Program-made: the position numbers and the translations under genes
The notes under the pieces: generated by a model
Database searches by the model: none
Told to the model about the DNA's origin: nothing
What the model saw: the letters and a program-made list of their open reading frames with translations, nothing else
Part shown: one piece after another, positions 15,114 to 23,122 of the stretch
Numbering within the stretch: the first letter of the stretch is position 1
How the letters are laid out: each line of letters opens with the position of its first letter
Origin: Candidatus Hydrogenedentota bacterium
GTDB lineage: Bacteria > Hydrogenedentota > Hydrogenedentia > Hydrogenedentales > JAGMZX01
Direction: 5' to 3'
Assembly: GCA_029556545.1 (NCBI GenBank)
Contig: JAKQEQ010000084.1
Location: 64,305-106,438, forward strand
DNA: 42,134 nt

Positions 15114-16427
15114 ATGACCGTCTTGACCCGGAGGAAGTTCCTCCAACGCTCGGCCCTTGCGTCCGCCTCCGCGTGCGGCGCCGCGCTTGTTGCGCCGCGC
15201 ACCGCCGGCGCCGCGGTCCGGCGCGTGGCGGCCAACGAGAAGATCGTGTTGGGCTTCATCGGCGTAGGCGGCATGGGGCGATCGCACTTTGATCGCCTGT
15301 GCAAACACCCCGAGGCAATCATCGCCGCGGCCGCCGATCCCGACACCCAGCGACAGCAGGCCGCAAAGACCCATGCCGCCGGATTCGGCGTGGCCATCCA
15401 GACCTACGTGGATTTCCACGAGATGATCGATCGGCATCCCGAGATCGATGCGGTGTTTATAGCCACGCCGGACCACTGGCACGCGCTCGCGACTATCCAC
15501 TGCCTGCGCGCGGGCAAGGACGTCTACTGCGAGAAGCCGCTCGCTTTGACCATCGCGGAGGGCCGCGCGATGGTCGAGGCCGCGCGCCGCTTCGGGCGGA
15601 TCGTGCAGGTCGGCACGATGCAGCGCAGCGATCAGGCCCATTTCCGCCACGTATGCGAACTGGTGCGCAACGGACGCATCGGCGAGGTCTCGCGGGCCGT
15701 ATGCTTCTTCGACGCAAACCCGCATCACGAGTATATCCCCTCGGAGGACCCGCCGGAATACCTCGACTGGAATCTGTATCTCGGCCCCGCGCCGTGGCGG
15801 CCCTTCAATCGTCTCATCCATCCCTACAACTTCCGGTACTTCCGCGATTACTCCGGTGGACTCTTGACGGACTGGGGCGTACACCTGTTCGATATCGCGC
15901 AGTGGGGGCTCGGCAAGGACGATACCAGCCCGATTCGCGTCGAGTCGGAATCGGAGATGTATCCCGACAACATGTACGAGTTCCCCCGGTTTCAGCACGT
16001 GGTCTACGACTACGGCGACGCGCGCATCGAGTGGTGGTCCGATTCGACGCCCCACGCCTTCGAGCCGGGCCAGGGCTACGGCACGAAGTTCTACGGGACC
16101 GATGGCGAGATTTGCGTGAACCGTGGCGGCTACTGGGTCCACGGCAAGGACGGCCGGCAGATCGACGAGACTTTGGGGCCTGGTGACTTGCGCCTGTACG
16201 CCAGTCCCGGCCATCACCAGGACTTCTTCAACGCGATGCGGACGCGAAAGCCGCCCATCTGCGACGTCGAAGTCGGGCATCGCGCCACGGCCATCTCGCA
16301 CTTGGGCAATATCGCGGCCCGGGTCGGCAGGCCCCTGGCCTACGATCCCGCGCGGGAACTCTTCCCCGAGGACACCGCGGCGAGCAAACTGCTGCACAAA
16401 CCCATGCGCGCCCCGTGGCGACTATAA
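15114..16427 (+). CDS. Tat-exported Gfo/Idh/MocA family oxidoreductase
   Basis: 437 residues. R6-R7 in LTRRKFLQRSALASAS start a Tat signal ending near AGA-A, so the protein is exported folded with its nicotinamide cofactor. The Rossmann fold follows with G50-V-G-G-M-G55, and CEKPLAL supplies the catalytic Lys (K141, E-K-P). IATPDHWHALATIHCLRAGKDV and the C-terminal alpha/beta domain with GGLLTDWGVHLFDIAQW (Gfo/Idh C domain D-x-x-x-H) are typical of secreted planctomycete-type members. The reaction is redox on a sugar or glycan-derived substrate; the substrate is not evident. The HEAT gene follows after 14 bases in the same direction, so the two are likely an operon. Confidence 0.92.
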   Translation: MTVLTRRKFLQRSALASASACGAALVAPRTAGAAVRRVAANEKIVLGFIGVGGMGRSHFDRLCKHPEAIIAAAADPDTQRQQAAKTHAAGFGVAIQTYVDFHEMIDRHPEIDAVFIATPDHWHALATIHCLRAGKDVYCEKPLALTIAEGRAMVEAARRFGRIVQVGTMQRSDQAHFRHVCELVRNGRIGEVSRAVCFFDANPHHEYIPSEDPPEYLDWNLYLGPAPWRPFNRLIHPYNFRYFRDYSGGLLTDWGVHLFDIAQWGLGKDDTSPIRVESESEMYPDNMYEFPRFQHVVYDYGDARIEWWSDSTPHAFEPGQGYGTKFYGTDGEICVNRGGYWVHGKDGRQIDETLGPGDLRLYASPGHHQDFFNAMRTRKPPICDVEVGHRATAISHLGNIAARVGRPLAYDPARELFPEDTAASKLLHKPMRAPWRL

Positions 16428-16441
16428 GCGGGAGACTCGTC

Positions 16442-17566
16442 ATGCGCCGGACACGATACCTTGTTGCGATCGCCGTGGCGGCCCTCTGTTCGGCCGCCGT
16501 GGCGCGGGGCGACGTCGCCGAACTGGTCTCCGCGCTGTCCGGTGACAGCGCTGAGGCGCGGCACCACGCCTTCGAACACGCCGACAAGTACGGCCCCGAA
16601 GCCATCATTGCCGTGGCTGCGCTGCTTGACAGCGACAGGCCCGGCGTCGTCTATGCCGCGCGCAACGCTCTCGAAATGATCGCCGGCGCCGCGACGGCGC
16701 GGGAAGACACGCGCAAGGCCGCAAGTAACGCGCTCACCGTCGCCGCGCTTGCGACGAAGAACCGCGACCCACTGCTCCGGCTTCTGGCGTACGTCGGCGA
16801 CGCCGAGGCGATTCCCGCGTTGGCCAACCTGCTCGTCAAGGCGCCGGAATCGTTTGACGCCGCCCTGCACGCCATCGAGAACATCGGCGTACACGCCCGG
16901 CGCGCGAACGACACGGACACCACCGGCGTCGTGTGCGAGGCGCTGCTGACCCACCTCGCGCGCAGCGAAGGGCGCGCACGGACCGCCGTCATCAACGCGC
17001 TCGGGGCCGTGGGCCATCCTCGGGCCGTCGACTCGCTGATCGACGAGTTGCGCGCGCGCGGTCCGTCCGCGGACGCCGCGGCGCAGGCCCTGGGCTACAT
17101 CGGCGACCTCAAGGCGTGGGACCCGCTCTGGGAAGCCTTCGAGAGACACGGCTCAGGCGTCGCGCTCGAAGCGTGTTTGCGCATTGCGGAAAACCAACCC
17201 GACGCGCGCGCCGTCAAGCTGTACACGCGGATGCTCGACCAAAGTACGCCGAAGGCGGGCGCGCGGCGGGACGCCGCACCAGGCGACCCGCGTGTCCTGT
17301 GCGCCGCACTGCGCGGCATCGGGAAAACAGCAACGTCCAACAAGGCGCTGAAAACACTGCTGCCCTATCTCGACGCGGAACGGGCGGACGTCTACGGAGC
17401 CGCGTTCGAGGCCATCGCGGGGCTGCCCGGCGACAACGTAACGCGCGCATTGCTGAAAGAAACGCGCGGGGCGTCCCCCGCACGAAAGGCGGCGCTACAG
17501 GAGATTCTGGAAATCCGCGGCGCATCTGCCTCGACCACGCCGCCGGAGACGGGGATCGAGGAGTAG
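16442..17566 (+). CDS. Exported HEAT-repeat protein
   Basis: 374 residues from ATG 16442, chosen for the GGGAG ribosome site 7-8 bases upstream and the signal peptide (MRRTRYLVAIAVAALCSAAVARG); a longer start inside the previous gene is less likely. The mature part consists of ~30-residue HEAT/PBS-lyase helical repeats: AIIAVAALLDSDRPGVVYAARNAL, AIPALANLLVKAPESFDAALHAI, RAVDSLIDELRARGPSADAAAQALGYIGD, WDPLWEAFERHGSGVALEACLRIA. Such solenoids are protein-binding scaffolds with no catalysis. Cotranscription with the Tat oxidoreductase suggests a periplasmic partner, but this is inference. The C-terminus ends in a short acidic, Thr/Pro-rich tail. It converges with the kinase gene across the heptamer array. 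Confidence 0.85.
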   Translation: MRRTRYLVAIAVAALCSAAVARGDVAELVSALSGDSAEARHHAFEHADKYGPEAIIAVAALLDSDRPGVVYAARNALEMIAGAATAREDTRKAASNALTVAALATKNRDPLLRLLAYVGDAEAIPALANLLVKAPESFDAALHAIENIGVHARRANDTDTTGVVCEALLTHLARSEGRARTAVINALGAVGHPRAVDSLIDELRARGPSADAAAQALGYIGDLKAWDPLWEAFERHGSGVALEACLRIAENQPDARAVKLYTRMLDQSTPKAGARRDAAPGDPRVLCAALRGIGKTATSNKALKTLLPYLDAERADVYGAAFEAIAGLPGDNVTRALLKETRGASPARKAALQEILEIRGASASTTPPETGIEE

Positions 17567-17725
17567 GAACCTGCGCCGCCGAGGGCACAGCGACGCAAGC
17601 GACGAAAGGAACGGAGCGGCGGGATTGTCCACACTCAGCCAACCCTCTCCCTCACGCGGCGAAACTTGTCCGCCTTTGGCGGAACGCCTGTGCCACTCGC
17701 TAGGACAGAAAACACTTATATAGTT

Positions 17726-17788
17726 CCCTAGTCCCTAGTCCCTAGTCCCTAGTCCCTAGTCCCTAGTCCGTAGTCCCTAGTCCGTAGT
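17726..17788. repeat. CCCTAGT heptamer tandem array
   Basis: Nine head-to-tail 7-base units: CCCTAGT six times, then CCGTAGT, CCCTAGT, CCGTAGT; a degenerate CCCTGCT follows at 17789-17795. On the minus strand the units read ACTAGGG and run through the 3' end of the histidine kinase gene, supplying its TAG stop (17749-17751) and the tail RTRDYGLGTRD. A 7-base period means each unit added or lost shifts the frame. Confidence 0.9.
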
Positions 17789-20136
17789 CCCTGCTCCAGC
17801 GCGTGGCGCACTTCGCTCAAGAGCACATTCGCGCGATACGGCTTCTGGATAAAGCTCACGTAGCCGCCGCTATCGCGCAGCGCCGCGTCGAACCGTTCAC
17901 TGTACCCACTCGAAAACACCACCGGAATCCCCGGTCGGATTTCTCGAATCAGCCCGAACAATACGTCGCCGTCCATGTGCGGCATCGAGATGTCCAGAAC
18001 CACAACATCAATCTCCTCCGCGTGCAGTTTGAATACCTCAAGTCCCTCGCGTCCGTCGCACGCAAGCAACACCCGCAGCCCCGCGCGCTCAAGAAACGCC
18101 TGAACGACTTCTCGCACCGGCGCCTCGTCATCCACGACCAGGACGGTTCCGCGGGCTTTCCAGCCCTCCAAACCCTCCCCGTCAATGGACGCGTCCGTCC
18201 CCTCGGCATGGAGTATCGGGAAAATGGCCTCGAAGGCGGCGCCCTCTCCGAGACGACTTTCGACGCAGATACCGCCGTGATGTCCCCGCACGATCCCGAG
18301 TGCCGCGGCCAGCCCGAGCCCGCGCCCGATGAACCGCGTCGTAAAGAAGGGGTCGAAAATGCGTTCGAGCGTCTCCGCGTCCATGCCGTGGCCGGAATCC
18401 GTGACCCGCAAGAACACGTACCTGCCCGCTTCGAGCGTCGTATCGCTATGCGCCCGCAGGAGAAAGGCCGCGTCGCACTCGCGAACGCCGGTCTGAATTC
18501 GGATGTTCCCGGCGTCGTCCTCGATGGCGTCCGCGGCGTTTATGACGAGATTCAGCACCAACTGCCGCAACTGCGTCGCGTCGCCCTGGATCACCGGGAT
18601 GCTCGCGTGAACGTCGTAGGTGACCGTGATGGTTTTCGGTATGGATACGGCGATCAGCGGGATCATCTCCTCGACCAGTTTGCCCAGGTCGATGGACGCC
18701 ATGCTCAAACGGCCCCGCCCCGCGTAGGCAAGCAATTGATGCGTCAATTCGGCGGCCCGTTTCGCCGACCGCTCGATCTGAAGCAGGCACTCGCGCGCCG
18801 GCAAATGGGGCGGCAGTTCAAGGAGCGCCATCTCCGCGTAGCCCAGAACGCCGACGAGCAGGTTGTTGAAATCGTGCGCCAGCCCGCCGGCCAATGTACC
18901 CAGACTTTCGAGCTTCTGGGCCTGCCGCATGTGCGCCTCGATCGTCCGCCGCTCCTGGTCCGCGCGCTTGATCGCCGTAACGTCGTTTCCTATGCACAGT
19001 ATCTCCACAATCTTGCCGCTTGCGTCGCGAATGGCCTTATTCGTCCAGGCCACCCATACGCGCTCGCCGTCGCGACGCACGTTCTCATTTTCATTGGACG
19101 CATACTGCTCGGGGTTAAGTCCGATATCCCGCGCCATCGCCGCAAGATCGCGTCCGTTGGAATCCGTCTCCGCCATAATGGTTCCGACGATGTTCTTCCC
19201 CAGGATTTCGCTCTCCGAATACCCGAAGAACCGCTGCGCGTACTCGTTGAAGAAGGTGATGACGCCGGACGGATCACGCCGCAGAATGATGCTGTTGGCG
19301 TTCTCGACCAGTTCCCGGTACTTCTCCTCGCTGGACCGCAACGCGGCCTCCGCCGCTTTTTGCCTCGTGATGTCGCGGCAGACCGCCTGATAACCGCAAA
19401 TGGCGCCGTTCTCCTCCAGTATCTCCAGGTTCTGACCAAGCCATACCGTCGCGCAGTCCTTCGCGATCACTGGGAATTCGTGATACACGCGACGCCGCCC
19501 CGCCGCGTATTCGGAACGCACAAAGTAGCGCGCCTCTTCGCGCATGGCCGGATGCACGAATTCCGAGTAGTGACGCCCGAGAATCTCATCAAGGCTATAG
19601 CCGAGCGTCCGTATCGCCACAGGATTGGCGTATACAAAGCGCGCGTCCGCGTCCATCTGATAAATAATGTCGCCGGCGTTCTCGACCAGGCGCCGAAAGC
19701 GCTCCTCGCTGCGTTGCAGCGTCTCCTCGATGCGCTTCCGCTCCGTAATGTCCTGCACGATGGCCTGAATCACTTCCTGGCCCGTAGCGGGGTCCCGAAC
19801 GAGGTACGAACTGTGGGCCGCCCATTTCGGGGTGCCGCGCAAGGTGCGAAATGGATACGCAAGATCGCGAACGACACGTTCCGCGCGCATGCGATTCCGA
19901 ATCGTCCCCAGCGGCATGATGTGCTGCACCAGTTCCGCAACGTTGAGCCCCACAACGGCTTCGGGATTGGGGTACGTCCCTTCAAGCTCCAATAACTCGA
20001 AGACGGTACGGTCCATGTACAGCACGGTGCCGTCAAAGGCATAGCGAAAAACGCCGAAGCCCGCAAGCCGAAGCGCGTCGGGCGGAATATGGGCCATCGC
20101 CCCCGGGCCCCCCTCCAACTCGCGGTCTTCCGCCAT
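17749..20136 (-). CDS. Hybrid sensor histidine kinase with three PAS domains and a receiver
   Basis: 795 residues from the ATG at 20136, preceded by GAGGAAG; a longer frame upstream has no ribosome site. No membrane helix, so cytosolic. Three PAS/PAC units at about 20-130, 145-258 and 270-392 (PAC signatures DITERKR, DITRQKA, DVTAIKR), with two intervening coiled linkers (LQRSEERFRRLVENA, LRSSEEKYRELVENA). HisKA has LAGGLAHDFNNLLVGV with phospho-His H421. The ATPase shows N box NLVINAADAIED, G1 DSGHGMD and G2 GRGLGLAAALG. The C-terminal receiver has DD, phospho-acceptor D715 (VVVLDISMPHMDG) and IQKPYR. No output gene is adjacent; a HDFNN kinase with internal receiver probably feeds a phosphorelay. 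The last ~11 residues are encoded by a tandem repeat and are likely recent. Confidence 0.93.
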   Translation of the reverse strand: MAEDRELEGGPGAMAHIPPDALRLAGFGVFRYAFDGTVLYMDRTVFELLELEGTYPNPEAVVGLNVAELVQHIMPLGTIRNRMRAERVVRDLAYPFRTLRGTPKWAAHSSYLVRDPATGQEVIQAIVQDITERKRIEETLQRSEERFRRLVENAGDIIYQMDADARFVYANPVAIRTLGYSLDEILGRHYSEFVHPAMREEARYFVRSEYAAGRRRVYHEFPVIAKDCATVWLGQNLEILEENGAICGYQAVCRDITRQKAAEAALRSSEEKYRELVENANSIILRRDPSGVITFFNEYAQRFFGYSESEILGKNIVGTIMAETDSNGRDLAAMARDIGLNPEQYASNENENVRRDGERVWVAWTNKAIRDASGKIVEILCIGNDVTAIKRADQERRTIEAHMRQAQKLESLGTLAGGLAHDFNNLLVGVLGYAEMALLELPPHLPARECLLQIERSAKRAAELTHQLLAYAGRGRLSMASIDLGKLVEEMIPLIAVSIPKTITVTYDVHASIPVIQGDATQLRQLVLNLVINAADAIEDDAGNIRIQTGVRECDAAFLLRAHSDTTLEAGRYVFLRVTDSGHGMDAETLERIFDPFFTTRFIGRGLGLAAALGIVRGHHGGICVESRLGEGAAFEAIFPILHAEGTDASIDGEGLEGWKARGTVLVVDDEAPVREVVQAFLERAGLRVLLACDGREGLEVFKLHAEEIDVVVLDISMPHMDGDVLFGLIREIRPGIPVVFSSGYSERFDAALRDSGGYVSFIQKPYRANVLLSEVRHALEQGLRTRDYGLGTRD

Positions 20137-20159
20137 AGAAAGAGACTTCCTCAATTCCC

Positions 20160-20180
20160 GTCCGCCACACCATGGCGGAC
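20160..20180 (-). promoter_or_regulatory. Leader hairpin before the histidine kinase gene
   Basis: GTCCGCCA (20160-20167) pairs perfectly with TGGCGGAC (20173-20180), loop of 5. On the minus strand it lies between a TATACT box (20199-20204) and the ribosome site, in the 5' leader. The 281-bp gap to anmK (20137-20417) holds no gene. Confidence 0.4.
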
Positions 20181-20417
20181 CTGCCCGCAACAACTACCAG
20201 TATACACGCACGAGGTGATGCGGGGAAGACGGACGGGCTCACGACGCCTTCATGCATTGCCGCCCGCATCGGTTCACCCGCCGGAACGAGGCGAATCCGG
20301 GTACAGCCGCAAACGGATCGGAACCCAAGCACGGCAACCGGGGTTCCGAATAAGACCTCTCGTCCGCGCGGCCGACACCGCCTTCGCGCGCAAATGCGGA
20401 CAGTACCGCCGGATCTC

Positions 20418-21575
20418 TTACGGGGGCGTAATCTTGCCCAGGACCGCCTGGCGTCGCGCGCCCGTCGCCCGCGGCACGTTCGCGGGCGTGCCGCAAACCG
20501 TTTCGTTGCCGAGGATGGCGAAAGCGATCGCCTCCCGCGCCTCGATCGGAATCCCATACTGGTCGCTGGTGAATATGTTGACGCCGCGCAGTTGCTTGCG
20601 CAACAGCTTCATGAGCGTCCTGTTCTTCGCCCCGCCGCCGCCCACCACAATATGGGAGATATCATGCTGCGGCTGAATGAACCGCTTGAAAGCGTCCGAG
20701 ATACTCTGCGCGACGGCGTGGGTCACGGTGGCCACGAGATCCTCGTAAGACTGCTCCCTACGCGCGGCCAACGCGTCGCGAAGATATACCGCCGCGCCGA
20801 ATTCCTCGCGCCCCGTGCTCTTCGGCGGCACCTTGCGGAAATAGCGCGGACTCAGCAGGTATTCGAGAAACTCGTCGATCACCATCCCCTTCGCCGCCGC
20901 CTCGCCGTCCTTGTCCATCTCCTTCGTGCCCCGCGTCAAGAGGCGGACCGCCCCGTCGATGGCCATATTCCCGGGGCCCGTGTCGAAAGCGATCACGTCA
21001 TCGAATTCCGGCGTCACAACGGTGAAGTTCACGATGCCCCCGATGTTGAGACACGCCACCGGATTCTCCAGCTTGCGAAACAGCACCCAGTCCGCATAGG
21101 TCACCAGCGGCGCGCCCTGCCCCCCCGCCGCCATGTCGCGCGGACGAAAATCCGACACGACCGGAAGCCCCGTGCGCTCCGCGACCACCGCCGATTCCCC
21201 GATCTGCAGCGTGCCGCACTGTTCCTCCGTCGCGGGCGGATAATGCGCCACGGTATGCCCGTGGGACGCGACAAAGTCCACGGTACAGTCGTTTTCCTCC
21301 GCCACCTTCAGCATCTCGACGACGGCGTCGGCGAACCGATCCCCCAACTCGAAGTTGAGCAGGCAAATCTCCTTCGCGTCCATGTGCTCCGCGAGCAGCC
21401 GCGTGCGAAACCAGGGCGTGTAGGGAAAATGCTTGTGGGCGATCAGCTTCATAGCCAAGCCCGGCCCCGTCCCCTTGATGCGCACCAGCGCCGCATCCAG
21501 GCCGTCGCTCGAACTGCCCGACATCAGGCCGACGATAAACCGCGCCGGCTTACTCCGCAATTCTTCCAGATTCAT
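20418..21575 (-). CDS. anmK: Anhydro-N-acetylmuramic acid kinase
   Basis: 385 residues, cytosolic ASKHA-fold enzyme. It opens the 1,6-anhydro ring of anhydro-MurNAc and phosphorylates it to MurNAc-6-phosphate for cell-wall recycling. The nucleotide loop is GLMSGSSSDGLD (16-27), a Thr-to-Ser variant of the usual GLMSGTSxDGxD. DFVASHGHTVAHYP, LQIGESAVVAERTGLPVVSDFRPRDMAAGGQGAPL, ACLNIGGIVNFT, IAFDTGPGNMAIDG and VVGGGGAKNRTLM follow in the standard order. Length is a little over E. coli AnmK (369). A GGGAGG ribosome site precedes the ATG. No murQ, nagZ or ampG is adjacent. It is probably transcribed separately from the kinase downstream. Confidence 0.95.
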   Translation of the reverse strand: MNLEELRSKPARFIVGLMSGSSSDGLDAALVRIKGTGPGLAMKLIAHKHFPYTPWFRTRLLAEHMDAKEICLLNFELGDRFADAVVEMLKVAEENDCTVDFVASHGHTVAHYPPATEEQCGTLQIGESAVVAERTGLPVVSDFRPRDMAAGGQGAPLVTYADWVLFRKLENPVACLNIGGIVNFTVVTPEFDDVIAFDTGPGNMAIDGAVRLLTRGTKEMDKDGEAAAKGMVIDEFLEYLLSPRYFRKVPPKSTGREEFGAAVYLRDALAARREQSYEDLVATVTHAVAQSISDAFKRFIQPQHDISHIVVGGGGAKNRTLMKLLRKQLRGVNIFTSDQYGIPIEAREAIAFAILGNETVCGTPANVPRATGARRQAVLGKITPP

Positions 21576-21891
21576 GGTCCAACCACCTCCCGCTTAAGGC
21601 GAACACAGACCTTTCATCCTTATAGTACCACATTCGCGCTGTCCCATTGCTTCTCGGCCATGTGCCCATGGGACGCGGTACTGCAGCGCGGCCGCGCATC
21701 GGACTCCGGCTGGCCGCGCAGGCTCGTTGATTGGTGTATAATCCCACTGACAAGAAACAATCGCGGAGAAAGGGTTCTTGAGCCGGATTGCGCGGATCCA
21801 GATGCTTGTTCGTCATGGGCTCTACTACTTGACTGAACATGATGATGAGGAAGCCGCCGAGGACGGCTTCGACACCCATGGAGGGTACCCG
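21576..21891. other. Divergent spacer between anmK and the SHOCT gene
   Basis: A 316-base gap. A TATAAT box at 21738-21743 on the plus strand lacks a convincing -35. A 19-codon micro-ORF (21839-21895, MMMRKPPRT...) ends TGA overlapping the SHOCT ATG; it is within reach of translational coupling but no evidence says it is real. A hairpin sits at 21850-21870. On the minus side ACTATAAGG precedes anmK but has no -35 match. Confidence 0.45.
21850..21870 (+). promoter_or_regulatory. Leader hairpin upstream of the SHOCT gene
   Basis: GAAGCCG (21850-21856) pairs perfectly with CGGCTTC (21864-21870), 7-base loop. It ends 10 bases before the GGAGGG ribosome site (21880-21885). Confidence 0.4.
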
Positions 21892-22206
21892 ATGAGCATG
21901 GTCGATTAACTCGAGAGACTGCGGGAATTGCACGAACGCGGCGCACTGAGCGACGACGAGTACGCCAAGGCCAAGGCCGCGGTCTTAGACGGCGCATCGA
22001 CGCGCGGCGACGCCGGGCGCGCCCTCGGAGGACCGCTTGGCAGACTCCTCGGGGACCGCGAAGCGAATCTCGGTCATGTCGCCAACCGATGGGTCAATCT
22101 TCAGATCGTGACGGGAATTGTCGGTCTGATCGTGTTTCTACTCTTCCTGTTCCTTATATTCCTGCCTATGTGGAACAGTTTTCCCTGCGGCCTCTTTCGG
22201 AAGTGA
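21892..22206 (+). pseudogene. SHOCT-domain membrane protein with an in-frame TAA at codon 6
   Basis: ATG 21892 has a GGAGGG site 6 bases upstream and would encode MSMVD, then TAA (21907-21909), then LERLRELHERGALSDDEYAKAKAAVLDG in the same frame, and on to a TGA at 22204. The post-stop segment is a complete SHOCT domain (short C-terminal oligomerisation motif), and residues ~65-90 (NLQIVTGIVGLIVFLLFLFLIFL) form one membrane helix. If TAA were GAA the product would read MSMVDELERL..., a perfect SHOCT start, so a single G-to-T change explains it. Alternatives: initiation at TTG 21928 after the stop (MHERGAL..., with only a weak GCGGGA upstream), a sequencing error, or read-through. Function of small SHOCT membrane proteins is unknown. 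The rest of the frame is intact, so the stop is recent or false. Confidence 0.6.
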
Positions 22207-22270
22207 AGCGCAACGCCGGGACCGCCTGGTGTGCCGCGCCAACAGTAATTCGCATCGCAAGGTCAAGATT

Positions 22271-22279
22271 TGCTATAGT
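22271..22279 (+). promoter_or_regulatory. Extended -10 box upstream of cysC
   Basis: TGCTATAGT (TGC at 22271-22273, TATAGT at 22274-22279) ends 52 bases before the cysC ATG. No good -35 box accompanies it, as is usual for extended -10 promoters. Confidence 0.4.
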
Positions 22280-22330
22280 TTCGCCTCTCGCCGGATTGGG
22301 ATTCCGAAGCAACAATAAGAGGAACGGTTC

Positions 22331-22945
22331 ATGGCAAACGAGATTAAGGCGACGAATATTACCTGGCACGACCACGCGGTAACGCTCGACGAGCGCGAGG
22401 CCCGCAACGGGCACAAATCCGCCGTGCTGTGGTTTACCGGCCTGTCCGCGTCCGGCAAGTCCACTATCGCCCAAAACGTGCAGTCGGAACTCTTCGACCG
22501 CGGCTGTCAGGCCTTCGTGCTTGACGGCGATAATATCCGCCACGGGCTTAACAAGGACCTCGGTTTCTCGCCCGAAGACCGGGAAGAAAACATTCGCCGC
22601 ATCGGCGAAGTGGCCAAGTTGTTCGCGGATGCCGGAATGATCGCCATGACCGCGTTCATCTCGCCGTATCGGGCCGATCGCGACAAGGCGCGCGCCATCG
22701 CGGGCGACCGGTTCATCGAAGTGTACGTCAAGGCCGACGTGGCCGTCTGTGAGGATCGCGATCCGAAGGGCCTATACAAGAAGGCCCGCGCCGGCGCAAT
22801 CCCGGAGTTCACGGGCATCTCCGCGCCTTACGAGGAACCGCTGAACGCGGAACTCGTGGTGGACACGGGCGTCGAATCGCTCGAAGAATGCACCGCCCGC
22901 GTACTGAACTGCCTCGTCGAACGCGGGATTCTGCGCGCCGACTGA
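22331..22945 (+). CDS. cysC: Adenylyl-sulfate kinase
   Basis: 204 residues. It phosphorylates adenosine 5'-phosphosulfate (APS) at the 3' position to make PAPS, the donor for sulfate reduction or sulfotransfer, in the cytosol. P-loop GLSASGKS at 37-44; [27 protein letters not shown] is the APS-binding part; [12 protein letters not shown] carries S111 at the usual phospho-serine position; [20 protein letters not shown] completes the family signature. Length is standard (about 200), with no fusion to CysN. GAGGA ribosome site before the ATG. No cysD, cysN or sulfotransferase is adjacent, so PAPS use cannot be decided. Confidence 0.96.
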   Translation: MANEIKATNITWHDHAVTLDEREARNGHKSAVLWFTGLSASGKSTIAQNVQSELFDRGCQAFVLDGDNIRHGLNKDLGFSPEDREENIRRIGEVAKLFADAGMIAMTAFISPYRADRDKARAIAGDRFIEVYVKADVAVCEDRDPKGLYKKARAGAIPEFTGISAPYEEPLNAELVVDTGVESLEECTARVLNCLVERGILRAD

Positions 22946-23037
22946 CGCGCCGTCATTCGCTTTCCGAGGGGCGCCCAAGACGCTGTCGTTCCCGTTGCAC
23001 CCCGACTGGCGACGGCATCGCAACCTATGACGGCGCC

Positions 23038-23066
23038 TTGTGTTACAGCCCGTCATTCGATATACT
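23038..23066 (+). promoter_or_regulatory. Predicted promoter of the WS/DGAT gene
   Basis: TTGTGT (23038-23043), 17-base spacer, TATACT (23061-23066); a second box TATAGT follows at 23068-23073. Transcription near 23073 would leave a 50-base leader. Confidence 0.45.
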
Positions 23067-23122
23067 TTATAGTTTCATGATTCGCTGGAAACGCGGAACG
23101 GTCAACCCAGGGGAATCGAGGC

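Noticed and set aside
17726-17788. CRISPR array
   Set aside because: Units are 7 bases long with no spacers; this is a simple tandem repeat.
17803-19995. 730-residue plus-strand open frame antisense to the histidine kinase
   Set aside because: Shadow of the kinase: rich in Arg/His/Val, no motif, no ribosome site.
20172-21836. 554-residue plus-strand open frame antisense to anmK
   Set aside because: anmK has all family motifs on the minus strand; the plus frame has none.
21550-21933. Minus-strand frame spanning the anmK-SHOCT spacer
   Set aside because: No ribosome site, no recognisable motif, and it crosses a probable plus-strand promoter and the SHOCT start.
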